Shown: piece after piece, positions 8,545 through 15,343 of the stretch | Layout of the letters: every line of letters begins with the position of its first letter | Numbering within the stretch: position 1 is the first letter of the stretch | Source of the DNA: Eubacterium sp. AF22-8LB | GTDB taxonomy: Bacteria; Bacillota_I; Bacilli_A; Erysipelotrichales; Erysipelotrichaceae | NCBI RefSeq assembly: GCF_003458715.1 | Contig: NZ_QRVI01000023.1 | Span: forward strand, 1-35,251 | Reading direction: 5' to 3' | DNA: 35,251 bases | Made by a program: the position numbers and the translations under genes | The notes under the pieces: model-generated | Told to the model about the DNA's origin: nothing | The model's database searches: none | Seen by the model: the letters and a program-made list of their open reading frames with translations, nothing else

Positions 8545-9181
8545 CATTGTTTTTAATTAGATATTCATTTGCAAGCTTAAAATGATTATTTCCAAAGAAA
8601 CCACGATAAGCACTTAAAGGACTTGGATGCGGGCTTGTAAGAATTAAATGCTTAGGATTTGTCAGCAATTTCTTAGATTGAATAGCTTTGGATCCCCATA
8701 ATAAGAATACAACAGGACCATCTTTTTTGTTGATCCAGCGCAAAGCTTCATTTGTGAAATTCTGCCATCCTTTATCTTGATGAGACAAAGGTTTGTGCTC
8801 TTCAACTGTAAGAATGGTATTCATTAATAGTACACCTTGTTTAGCCCAGTCGGTCAAATCGCCTGTACGATGAACAGGTGTTTGATATTCGTTTTCTAGT
8901 TCTTTATACATGTTTTGTAAAGATGGAGGCAATGGAAAATTGCTGGGAACACTAAAAGAGTAACCTTGAGCTTGTCCTGGACCATGATATGGGTCTTGTC
9001 CAAGAATAACAACCTTAGTATCTTTTAAAGAAGTTGTCTTAAAGGCAGCGAAAATATTTTCTTTTGCAGGATAAATATTTTTTGTTTTATATTCCCCAGC
9101 TAAAAAATAGCGTAAATTTAGTAAATAATCTTTTTGTATTTCTTGATCAAACAATTGATCCCAGTCATTATGCATAATCAT
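8522..9181 (-). CDS. ung: Uracil-DNA glycosylase (family 1)
   Basis: Removes uracil from DNA to start base-excision repair. The family 1 motifs are clear: the water-activating GQDPYHGPGQAQGYSFSV (Asp and Tyr in the active site), the uracil-binding Asn in VLLMNTILTVEEH, and the DNA-intercalation loop HPSPLSAYRG. I set the start at the ATG at 9181 (220 residues), matching the usual N-terminus before NDWDQLF. A longer reading up to 9271 would overlap folC, adds an unrelated hydrophobic tail and has no ribosome binding site. ung and folC are divergent, only 36 bp apart, so their promoters must overlap. Confidence 0.93.
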   Translation of the reverse strand: MIMHNDWDQLFDQEIQKDYLLNLRYFLAGEYKTKNIYPAKENIFAAFKTTSLKDTKVVILGQDPYHGPGQAQGYSFSVPSNFPLPPSLQNMYKELENEYQTPVHRTGDLTDWAKQGVLLMNTILTVEEHKPLSHQDKGWQNFTNEALRWINKKDGPVVFLLWGSKAIQSKKLLTNPKHLILTSPHPSPLSAYRGFFGNNHFKLANEYLIKNNETPIQWI

Positions 9182-9202
9182 ATGATTCACTTCTTTCTTT
9201 AG

Positions 9203-9211
9203 TGATATAAT
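9203..9211 (+). promoter_or_regulatory. folC promoter, extended -10 placed for a leaderless mRNA
   Basis: TGATATAAT is a perfect extended -10, with the hexamer at 9206-9211. The usual start point, +1 when the last T is -7, falls on the A of the folC ATG at 9218. The -35 region (9183-9188, TGATTC) is poor. The same 9-mer is used by the ABC exporter promoter on the other strand at 6683-6691. Confidence 0.55.
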
Positions 9212-9217
9212 AATACC

Positions 9218-10378
9218 ATGAATGTACAAGAGAAAATTAATAAAATGGAAAATTGTCGTGGAAAAAACCATGACCTATTAGAATTCAGACAGTGGTTAAC
9301 AGAAGCGTTGCCAAGTCACATAGCTTTAAAAAAGATTCAGGTAGCTGGTACAAATGGAAAGGGCAGCACCTCAATTTGGTTAAGAGATTTGTTGATGAAA
9401 AAAGGATATAAAGTAGGTGTTTTTACATCTCCGCATTTGATTCATCATACAGAAAGAATACGCGTGAATGATACATGTATTTCTTTAGAAGATTGGGAAA
9501 GAATCTATGATCAATATGAAGAGTTGTTCTTATTACATAAGATGACAATGTTTGAAATGGATTTGTGGATGTCACTTGCCTATTTTATAGAGCAAGAAGT
9601 AGATTACTGCATTATTGAAGCAGGGATGGGCGGTCGTTTGGATGCGACAACAGCTTTGGATTATAAAGCCTGCTTAATTACCAATGTAGGCCTTGACCAT
9701 ACGGAATATTTAGGTGATACTTTCGAACAAATCGCTTATGAAAAATCAGGTATATTTAAACCCAATGTTCCTGCATTGACAAAAGAAGATAAACCAGAAT
9801 GCCAAAAGGTAATGGAACTAGTTGCGGATTATATGAAAACACCATTATGTTTTATTGACTGTCAGGAAACAGATGTATTGAGATGGAATGGAATGACTTT
9901 ACATTTAAATCCACCATTATATCAAGCTAAAAACTTATCACTTGCACTAGAAACACTGAGTGTACTTGGGATTTGGCTTGAAGAAAAAGAAATTCAAGAA
10001 GTAATTAATCATTTCCAATGGGCAGGAAGATTTATGATTCTTAGAAAAGAACCATTAGTATTATTAGATGGAGCACACAATGTACATGGAATTACTGCAT
10101 TAACACATTCGTTGAAGGGCTTTAATGGGAAAATTTATTTTTCAGTATTAAAAGAAAAGGATGCACCACACATGATTGAACGACTTCAATCCATCAGTAA
10201 AGATATTACTTTGGTAGAAATATCAAGTGCACGCTTATATCCACTTAAAAAATTAGGGTATCCTATTATTACAGTAGATGAGTTGATTTCAAGGCTTTTA
10301 GATACAAAAGAAGATAGTTTGTTATGTGGCTCTTTATATTATGTAGGAGAAGTATTAGAAAAATGGGGCAATGTTTGA
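9218..10378 (+). CDS. folC: Folylpolyglutamate synthase / dihydrofolate synthase
   Basis: Adds glutamate to folates (and to dihydropteroate when bifunctional), keeping them in the cell. It has the Mur-ligase-type P-loop VAGTNGKGSTS near residue 43, the GMGGRLDATTAL segment near 140, the TNVGLDHTEYLG motif near 157, and the second-domain motif LLDGAHNVHG near 284. At 386 residues it is shorter than the usual ~430. The trimming is at the N-terminus and in the C-terminal domain, but all motifs are intact. No ribosome binding site is visible before the ATG, and the -10 is placed so that the mRNA would start at the ATG. A riboswitch-controlled folate importer lies 1.2 kb downstream. Confidence 0.92.
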   Translation: MNVQEKINKMENCRGKNHDLLEFRQWLTEALPSHIALKKIQVAGTNGKGSTSIWLRDLLMKKGYKVGVFTSPHLIHHTERIRVNDTCISLEDWERIYDQYEELFLLHKMTMFEMDLWMSLAYFIEQEVDYCIIEAGMGGRLDATTALDYKACLITNVGLDHTEYLGDTFEQIAYEKSGIFKPNVPALTKEDKPECQKVMELVADYMKTPLCFIDCQETDVLRWNGMTLHLNPPLYQAKNLSLALETLSVLGIWLEEKEIQEVINHFQWAGRFMILRKEPLVLLDGAHNVHGITALTHSLKGFNGKIYFSVLKEKDAPHMIERLQSISKDITLVEISSARLYPLKKLGYPIITVDELISRLLDTKEDSLLCGSLYYVGEVLEKWGNV

Positions 10379-10391
10379 CATGCCCCATTTT
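10361..10391 (+). terminator. Terminator of folC
   Basis: AAATGGGGCA (10361-10370) pairs with TGCCCCATTT (10381-10390), giving a 10-bp stem around a 10-nt loop, followed by T4. The folC stop codon lies in the loop. The loop also holds the -35 box of the next promoter. Confidence 0.75.
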
Positions 10392-10403
10392 AGCGCTTAC
10401 AAT
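10375..10403 (+). promoter_or_regulatory. marR promoter
   Basis: TTGACA (10375-10380), exactly 17 bp, TACAAT (10398-10403): near-perfect sigma-A promoter. The -35 lies over the folC stop codon in the terminator loop, and the spacer is the 3' arm of that hairpin. The predicted start is near 10410, 20 nt before marR. Confidence 0.8.
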
Positions 10404-10429
10404 AATTTTCATGGAACTGGAGCGATAAT

Positions 10430-10861
10430 ATGTTTACAATAGAGGAATTTTTGCGTATATCCAATCAAATGAGGGATTATTACGCCAAAAAGATAAAGGA
10501 TAGTTTTCAAGAATTTAATTTTTCACCAAATGAAATTTCAATCTTAATTATTTTAAAAAATAATCCATCTATAACAACGAGTACAGAATTAAAAGTCGTA
10601 TTAGGCGTTTCAAAGACTTTGATTTCTAGAAGCGTTGATTCATTGGAGAACAAGGGACTTATTTGTACTCGCAAAGATGAAAAAGACAGTCGAGTTCATC
10701 ATTTGCAACTAACAGATGAGTGTAAACCTATTTTAAAAATCATTGATGAAGAGATTGGAAAAATAAATAAAACATTGTTCTATGATGTGTCTGTGGAAGA
10801 AATGAAAAATTTAAAGCAGACGATGAATAAATTACAGAAGCGAGTTGAAGAAGGAAAATAG
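10430..10861 (+). CDS. MarR family transcriptional regulator
   Basis: A 143-residue winged-helix regulator, the normal MarR length. The core helices, recognition helix (ITTSTELKVVLGVSKTLISRSVDSLENKGLI, about residues 50-80) and wing (ICTRKDEKDSRVHHLQLTDEC) follow the family pattern; the wing D-x-R signature (KDSRV) is present. Members repress neighbouring genes and respond to phenolic, oxidative or drug-like signals. The likely local target is its own promoter and perhaps the flavoredoxin-rubredoxin gene 58 nt downstream. The ribosome binding site is GGAG. The ligand is unknown. Confidence 0.9.
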   Translation: MFTIEEFLRISNQMRDYYAKKIKDSFQEFNFSPNEISILIILKNNPSITTSTELKVVLGVSKTLISRSVDSLENKGLICTRKDEKDSRVHHLQLTDECKPILKIIDEEIGKINKTLFYDVSVEEMKNLKQTMNKLQKRVEEGK

Positions 10862-10886
10862 TTATCTAGAATCTAACCAGTGAATT

Positions 10887-10895
10887 TGCTACAAT
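10887..10895 (+). promoter_or_regulatory. Promoter of the flavoredoxin-rubredoxin gene
   Basis: TGCTACAAT is an extended -10 (TGn-TACAAT) in the 58-nt gap after marR. No clear -35 is present. The predicted start near 10902 gives a leader of about 18 nt containing the strong AGGGAGGTG ribosome binding site. Confidence 0.5.
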
Positions 10896-10919
10896 AATAG
10901 TAACAAGGGAGGTGTTCTT

Positions 10920-11537
10920 ATGGATAACACAGTTTTGTATGATCTTTCTTATGGTATGTATGCTGTAGGTGTAAAAGATGGCATGCGCGAATGCGGATGT
11001 ATTGTGAATACTGTATTTCAGGTTTCCACGATAGGACCGCTAATTGCCTTGAGTATGAACAAAGATAATTATACTTGTTCATTAATTGAAAAAAGTAAAT
11101 GCTTTTCTTTATCAATCTTGCCTGAAACAATAGATTCACAAGTCATTACAGAGTTAGGCTTTCAGACGGGAAAAGATAAAGATAAGTGGAAAAATTTGAA
11201 CCATCATTTATATAAAGAATTGCCTGTTGTAGATGGTGCATTGGGGTACATGATGTGTGAAGTACAAAGTTATATGGATGCAGGAACACATTTTGTATTC
11301 TTGGCAAAAGTCATTGATGCTAAGAAAGGTGATTTTGGTAAATCAATGACCTATGCGTATTATCATAATGTATTAAAACAGAGTGCTCCTGAAAAAGCAC
11401 CTACTTATAGAAAAGAAGAAAAGTGGGTATGCAGTGTTTGTGGATATGTATATGATGGGGATGACTTTGAAAGTGAATCAAATGATTATGTATGCCCGGT
11501 TTGTGGCGCAAAAAAAGAGATGTTTAAATTGCAGTAA
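10920..11537 (+). CDS. Flavin reductase-like domain fused to rubredoxin (high-molecular-weight rubredoxin)
   Basis: A two-domain redox protein of 205 residues. Residues 1-~155 form an FMN-binding flavin-reductase-like (flavoredoxin) split barrel. Residues ~163-205 form a rubredoxin, with iron-binding pairs in WVCSVCGYVYDGDD and YVCPVCGAKK (four cysteines). In Moorella-type Hrb, the flavin domain takes electrons from NADH and the rubredoxin passes them to a flavodiiron protein that reduces O2 or NO. That suggests defence against oxygen or nitrosative stress in an anaerobe; the partner is not in the window. The upstream MarR gene may control it. Confidence 0.9.
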   Translation: MDNTVLYDLSYGMYAVGVKDGMRECGCIVNTVFQVSTIGPLIALSMNKDNYTCSLIEKSKCFSLSILPETIDSQVITELGFQTGKDKDKWKNLNHHLYKELPVVDGALGYMMCEVQSYMDAGTHFVFLAKVIDAKKGDFGKSMTYAYYHNVLKQSAPEKAPTYRKEEKWVCSVCGYVYDGDDFESESNDYVCPVCGAKKEMFKLQ

Positions 11538-11570
11538 AAAAAGGTGGACCATTAACGGTTCACCTTTGGT
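11536..11570 (-). terminator. Convergent terminator between the rubredoxin fusion and folT
   Basis: AAAGGTGGACC (11540-11550) pairs with GGTTCACCTTT (11557-11567) over a 6-nt loop: 11 bp including one G-T. On the minus strand it runs into T7 (As 11536-11542 on plus), so it is a strong terminator for folT. On plus the tail is GGTTTT, weaker. The folT stop lies in the loop. Confidence 0.85.
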
Positions 11571-12103
11571 TTTAACTGGATACAGCTTTTCATTGCTAAA
11601 TACAAAATAACAACTTGGAATGGTAATGAAATTAAGTTTTTGACTAGCTTTGGCCCTGCAATCATCAAAAATGGAGTTCCCCACAACATAGATGTAAATA
11701 GTGTGTTTAAGAATAGACTAACAACAACATCATATGTAATTCGACATAAGATGACGCGGACCCAAGTAATTTTTTCACAGTTATAGAAATATGCTGAGAA
11801 AATGCATGCGCTTGCCATTGTAGAAATCATAAAAATTGGATAATATGCACCCACAGGTTTGACCATGTAATTGACTAAATCTAATAATGGTGCAAGGACT
11901 AAGTTTGGAACTGGACCATATAACATGCAGCTGGCAGCTGTCGCAATGGATGCAAAGCCTAGTTTTAACTGGTTTCCTATTTGAATGGATCCAAACAAGT
12001 TAAGAATAACGTTTAAGGCAAAGAATAAGGAAACCCCTACAATTACGTGTACGTTTTTAATAGAACGTGCATTTTCTTTTAACATTACAAAGTATTGATT
12101 CAT
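11552..12103 (-). CDS. folT: ECF transporter S component for folate
   Basis: Membrane substrate-binding subunit of an energy-coupling-factor importer. The 183 residues are mostly hydrophobic, with about six membrane segments (VGVSLFFALNVILNLF; LGFASIATAASCMLYGP; VNYMVKPVGAYYPIFM; and further helices to the C-terminus), the FolT/S-component pattern. The assignment to folate comes mainly from the THF riboswitch directly upstream (12173-12268). FolT works with the shared EcfA-A'-T module, which is normally encoded next to ribosomal protein genes and is not in this window. Its ribosome binding site AGGAGG is buried in a 16-bp helix, so translation is probably the controlled step. Confidence 0.88.
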   Translation of the reverse strand: MNQYFVMLKENARSIKNVHVIVGVSLFFALNVILNLFGSIQIGNQLKLGFASIATAASCMLYGPVPNLVLAPLLDLVNYMVKPVGAYYPIFMISTMASACIFSAYFYNCEKITWVRVILCRITYDVVVSLFLNTLFTSMLWGTPFLMIAGPKLVKNLISLPFQVVILYLAMKSCIQLKPKVNR

Positions 12104-12109
12104 ATATAA

Positions 12110-12156
12110 AAAGACCTCCTTTTTTCCATATTGCGATACAAAAAAAGAAAGTCTTT
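12110..12156 (-). promoter_or_regulatory. Ribosome-binding-site-sequestering hairpin of folT
   Basis: In the folT mRNA, the segment from 12156 to 12141 pairs along its full 16 nt with 12125 to 12110, leaving a 15-nt loop. On the plus strand the arms are AAAGACCTCCTTTTTT (12110-12125) and AAAAAAGAAAGTCTTT (12141-12156), with two G-U pairs in the RNA. The helix covers the AGGAGG ribosome binding site (12115-12120). It is the likely OFF structure of the THF riboswitch. Confidence 0.8.
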
Positions 12157-12172
12157 AATTTTTTCGATCACA

Positions 12173-12268
12173 ACAGCGGGATGCAAAATATGTACCGCAA
12201 GAATAACTTTTCGTTCCTTAACCAACTCCCCGTGTTAAAGACACTTAACGCACATATTTTTACTCTGT
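12173..12268 (-). promoter_or_regulatory. Tetrahydrofolate (THF) riboswitch aptamer
   Basis: The minus-strand leader of folT carries the THF-I signature: AGAGTA, GTGCGTTAAGTGT, AACGAA, GCGGTACAT and GCATCCCGCT in the right order. P1 is ACAG/CTGT (12265-12268 with 12173-12176), P2 is AAATATGT/ACATATTT (8 bp, perfect), and P3 is CTTTAAC with GTTAAGG. THF riboswitches of this type stand before folT and folate genes in Bacillota and turn expression off when folate is plentiful. Confidence 0.9.
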
Positions 12269-12278
12269 ATGTAGTTGA

Positions 12279-12307
12279 ATTATATGTATTAAAAAGAGAT
12301 CTGTCAA
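12279..12307 (-). promoter_or_regulatory. folT promoter
   Basis: On the minus strand TTGACA (12307-12302), 17-bp spacer, TATAAT (12284-12279): a perfect consensus promoter. The predicted start at about 12272 is just upstream of aptamer P1. The -35 lies in the loop of the oppA terminator. Confidence 0.88.
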
Positions 12308-12318
12308 CAGATCTCTTT
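12291..12318 (-). terminator. Terminator of the oligopeptide-binding lipoprotein gene
   Basis: AAAGAGATCTG (12293-12303) pairs with CAGATCTCTTT (12308-12318) around a 4-nt loop. On the minus strand it is followed by T5. It begins 6 bp after the stop codon of the gene. Confidence 0.88.
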
Positions 12319-12323
12319 AATTG

Positions 12324-14030
12324 TTATTCAATTGTAGCTTTGTCTAACGCTTTAACGAAGTCATACAATGCAGCTGTATCTAAGTTTTTGATTTTTTTGT
12401 TGTATAGATCATAGTAGCTTAAACCATTGATTGCTACATATGGACATAAAGCAGAAACCTTTTCGTAAACTTCTTTATAAGCAGCAGTACTTGCAGTTTG
12501 ATCAGTTGTGTGTAATGCAGTATCTAATAATGCATCTAAATCAGGATCTGATAAACGAGCTGTGTTATCTGTTTGACCAGTTTGGCATAATAAGTTGATA
12601 CCAGTGTCATCACCTGAACCAAACTGCCATCCCATGTAAGATACTTCCCAATCGTTAACGGTATCATCACCTTGAACAGTCGCAACCATTGTGTTGAATT
12701 CACTTAAGTTCGTTTTGAAATCAACACCAAGTTCATCACCCCAAGCTTTTTCTAGCATTGGAAGCATAGTATCTAATTGATCTTTACCTTTTGTAGAAAC
12801 CATACGAACAGTTAATTTTTGTCCATCCTTTTCACGTTTTCCATCGCTTCCGACTTTCCATCCAGCATCATCTAAGATTTGTTTAGCTTTTTCGATGTCA
12901 TAATCATAGTAAGTCATGTTGTCATCTTTTTCTTTACCAGTAATGATATCACCTAATTGTGATGAAATTGGGTTAGCCATTAATACTGGAACGAAACCAG
13001 GTTGAGTTTTCTTAACATCTTTGCTTCCTTTAGAGAATGAGTAGTAGCTATCTACGAATGATTGACGGTCGATCGCATAAGTTAATGCTTGACGTACAGC
13101 AGGGTCTGCAGTGACTCCAGCTTCACAGTTGTAAATGAAGTATTGCATTGAGCTTGATGCATAGTTGTTGTAAGTTAAGTTCTTATCTAAACTAGCTGTA
13201 CCAACTTTGTCGGCATTATCAGCTTGTGGTAATAAATCAACAGTTCCTTTTTGAAGTTCTTGAAGTTCTGTTGAAGTATCACAAATCTTTATTACAACGT
13301 TATCAATTTGATATTCTCCATCTTTAGCTTTAAATTTATCATTCTTAACAAATGTGGCAGCTGAATCTTTTTGGAAGTTTTTCAATACATATGGTCCAGT
13401 ACCAATTGGTTCACTAGCCTTGTCTTCAAACATCTTTGTATCACCTTTTTTGTATTTCTTGAATTGTGAATTAGAGATGATTGGGAATGTACCAACTTGA
13501 CTGATGGCATCGATTCTTGGTGTTGCCAAGTGGAAAGCAACTGTATAATCATCGATTTTTTCAACACCACTTAGAGTTTTGGCATCTCCATCGTGATATT
13601 CTTTATAACCTTCTAAGTAATCAACATATGTTGAGAAACGACCAGTATAGCTTGGATCAGCCATGGCTGTAAATGTCAATACAACATCGTCTGCATCCAA
13701 TTTAGAACCATCAGAGAATTTCACTCCTTTTTTCAATTTGAATGTTAATGTTGATCCATCCTCACTAATAGTTGGTTGTTCAGTCGCAAGTTCTGGTTGT
13801 AATTGATTATCACGATCATAGCTCAACATACTTTGATAAACCATTTCAATAACGTAATCATCATATGTAGTTTGATAATACAATGGAGAGAAAATTCCAT
13901 TAAAACCTGTGTTTAAACCTACTGTCAACGTTTTACCATTTGCACCAGATGATCCACTAGCACAACCAGTCATCATTGCAGCTGCCATACATACGGCACC
14001 GGCCTTTTTTAAATAGTGACTTGTTTTCAT
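12324..14030 (-). CDS. Oligopeptide ABC transporter substrate-binding lipoprotein (OppA family)
   Basis: Extracellular lipoprotein that captures peptides (or nickel/other solutes, as the family varies) for an ABC importer. The signal peptide ends in the lipobox MMTGC at about residues 19-23, followed by a Ser/Gly linker. Family 5 binding-protein features include the N-terminal LTVGLNTGFNGIFSPLYY, the LATEQPTISEDGSTLTFKLK region and the SDGSKLDADDVVLTF motif. At 568 residues it is normal for OppA. I chose the ATG at 14030, with AGGTG 6 nt upstream, over the in-frame GTG at 14039. No permease or ATPase genes are adjacent, so it is an orphan binding protein. Its promoter has a perfect 14-bp palindrome across the -10. 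Confidence 0.93.
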   Translation of the reverse strand: MKTSHYLKKAGAVCMAAAMMTGCASGSSGANGKTLTVGLNTGFNGIFSPLYYQTTYDDYVIEMVYQSMLSYDRDNQLQPELATEQPTISEDGSTLTFKLKKGVKFSDGSKLDADDVVLTFTAMADPSYTGRFSTYVDYLEGYKEYHDGDAKTLSGVEKIDDYTVAFHLATPRIDAISQVGTFPIISNSQFKKYKKGDTKMFEDKASEPIGTGPYVLKNFQKDSAATFVKNDKFKAKDGEYQIDNVVIKICDTSTELQELQKGTVDLLPQADNADKVGTASLDKNLTYNNYASSSMQYFIYNCEAGVTADPAVRQALTYAIDRQSFVDSYYSFSKGSKDVKKTQPGFVPVLMANPISSQLGDIITGKEKDDNMTYYDYDIEKAKQILDDAGWKVGSDGKREKDGQKLTVRMVSTKGKDQLDTMLPMLEKAWGDELGVDFKTNLSEFNTMVATVQGDDTVNDWEVSYMGWQFGSGDDTGINLLCQTGQTDNTARLSDPDLDALLDTALHTTDQTASTAAYKEVYEKVSALCPYVAINGLSYYDLYNKKIKNLDTAALYDFVKALDKATIE

Positions 14031-14062
14031 AATTTGCACCTATCCCTTCTTGTGATGTCACT

Positions 14063-14091
14063 AGTGTAAAGCTTTACAAAAAAAAATGCAA
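14063..14091 (-). promoter_or_regulatory. Promoter of the oligopeptide-binding lipoprotein
   Basis: On the minus strand TTGCAT (14091-14086), 17-bp spacer, TACACT (14068-14063). The predicted start is near 14056. A perfect palindrome covers the start of the -10 and the end of the spacer. Confidence 0.6.
14065..14078. promoter_or_regulatory. 14-bp palindrome, candidate operator (cre-like)
   Basis: TGTAAAGCTTTACA is a perfect 14-bp palindrome overlapping the -10 of the lipoprotein promoter. It matches the CcpA cre shape (TGTAA-n-CG-n-TTACA) except that the central CG is GC. It could be a weak cre or the site of another regulator. Position supports repression by occlusion. Confidence 0.45.
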
Positions 14092-14203
14092 GATAAATTT
14101 ACATTAATTTTCATTTGTATGTAAAATAATTACAATTTGTGCAAAATGTACATACTATATGAACAATATGTTATTTAATGTATACACATTTTATGAATAA
14201 ACT

Positions 14204-14221
14204 ATGAGAAAAAGTTCACAT
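14204..14221. promoter_or_regulatory. Rex-like inverted repeat upstream of pta
   Basis: ATGAGAA-AAAG-TTCACAT is an inverted repeat with 6 of 7 arm positions matching, resembling TTGTGAA-N4-TTCACAA with about three differences. It lies about 32 bp before the proposed pta -10 (TATACT, 14253-14258). Only a suggestion, strengthened by the better site before pfkA. Confidence 0.3.
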
Positions 14222-14284
14222 TGTTTTTGTGGTAAATAAAGCATTTTTGGACTATACTTTGATAGAAAAGAGGTAGTTAAAGTT

Positions 14285-15256
14285 ATGATTATTGATGAAT
14301 TAGAAAAAAAGGTCCAAGGCAAGGGAGTACGTATCGTATTTACTGAAGGATGGGATCCACGTGTACAAAAGGCAGCTATTGATTTGAAAAACAATGATGT
14401 TGTTTGTCCAGTATTATTAGGGACTCCAGAAGAAATTGCTGGTTGTGCACAAAAAAATAGTTTAAATGTTGAAGGAATCGAACAAATCGATCCAAATAAT
14501 TTCGAACATATGGATGAAATGGTTCGTAAAATGGTTGAGTTACGTCGTGGTAAAATGGACGAAGAAAAAGTTCGTACAGCATTGAAGAGCACAAACTATT
14601 TTGGAACTATGTTGGTTCAAATGGGATATGCTGATGGTTTATTAGGTGGTGCTACATATTCTACAGCGGATACTGTACGTCCAGCATTACAATTAGTAAA
14701 AGCAGCTCCAGGAAATAAATTAGTTTCTTCTTGCTTCATTTTAATTAAAGAAGAATCTCAATTGATCATGGGTGACTGCTCAATTAACATCAACCCTAAC
14801 ACAGATGATTTAGTAGAAATCACAATGCAAACAGCTAAGTCAGCTCGTCAATTTGGTGTAGAACCAAAAGTTGCATTATTATCATATTCAACAATGGGTA
14901 GTGCAAAAGGTGAATGTGTTGCTAAGATGACAGAAGCAAGCGATCGTTTACGTCGTATTGCTGATTTCGATGTTGATGGAGAAATGCAATTTGACTGTGC
15001 AGTAAGTGAAGAAGTTGCTAAATTAAAAGCACCTGAATCAAAAGTTGCTGGACATGCAAATACATTTATCTTCCCTAACCTATCAAGTGGAAACATTGGA
15101 TATAAAATTGCCGCTCGTTTAGGTGGATACGAAGCAGTTGGACCAATCTTACAAGGATTGAATGCACCAATCAATGACTTATCTCGTGGATGTACTTCAG
15201 ATGAAATCTACAAGATGGCTATTGTAACTGCTGCTCAAAAGGATATGGATATCTAA
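14285..15256 (+). CDS. pta: Phosphate acetyltransferase
   Basis: Interconverts acetyl-CoA and acetyl-phosphate; with acetate kinase it forms the ATP-yielding route to acetate. The 323-residue protein is the short, single-domain PTA_PTB form common in Bacillota. It shows VRIVFTEGWDPRVQKAA at the N-terminus, ADGLLGGATYSTADTVRPALQ near residues 119-139, LLSYSTMGSAKGE near residue 200, and the C-terminal NDLSRGCTSDEIYKMAIVTA with the conserved Ser-Arg-Gly-Cys. The ribosome binding site is AGAGGTAG. The upstream region holds a TATACT -10 (14253-14258) with a poor -35. It is a single-gene unit between two terminators, with no ackA nearby. Confidence 0.95.
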   Translation: MIIDELEKKVQGKGVRIVFTEGWDPRVQKAAIDLKNNDVVCPVLLGTPEEIAGCAQKNSLNVEGIEQIDPNNFEHMDEMVRKMVELRRGKMDEEKVRTALKSTNYFGTMLVQMGYADGLLGGATYSTADTVRPALQLVKAAPGNKLVSSCFILIKEESQLIMGDCSININPNTDDLVEITMQTAKSARQFGVEPKVALLSYSTMGSAKGECVAKMTEASDRLRRIADFDVDGEMQFDCAVSEEVAKLKAPESKVAGHANTFIFPNLSSGNIGYKIAARLGGYEAVGPILQGLNAPINDLSRGCTSDEIYKMAIVTAAQKDMDI

Positions 15257-15280
15257 TTTAAATAATTATATTTTCGATAA

Positions 15281-15307
15281 AAGAATCTCAATTGAGGTTC
15301 TTTTTTT
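15281..15307 (+). terminator. Terminator of pta
   Basis: AAGAATCTC (15281-15289), loop AATT, GAGGTTCTT (15294-15302) with one T-G pair, running into seven Ts. Confidence 0.85.
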
Positions 15308-15316
15308 CATATCATC

Positions 15317-15343
15317 AAAAAAAAGAGATGACTTTCATCTCTT
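15317..15343 (-). terminator. Terminator of mgtE
   Basis: AAGAGATG (15323-15330), 5-nt loop, CATCTCTT (15336-15343). On the minus strand it runs into a T8 tract. It overlaps the mgtE stop codon. Confidence 0.85.

Noticed and set aside
9182..9271. N-terminal extension of ung up to 9271
   Set aside because: It would overlap folC, adds a non-homologous hydrophobic segment, and the ATG at 9181 gives the normal N-terminus.
12067..12414. A 115-codon plus-strand reading frame between folT and the binding lipoprotein
   Set aside because: It runs antisense over the folT start, the THF riboswitch, the folT promoter and a terminator, has no ribosome binding site, and its product resembles nothing known.
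14065..14078. A true CcpA cre site
   Set aside because: The central CG, which is nearly invariant in cre sites, is GC here; reported only as a cre-like palindrome.
14191..15174. Minus-strand reading frames of 72-133 codons across pta and its upstream region
   Set aside because: Antisense shadows of pta with Ser/Phe-rich random-looking products and no start signals.
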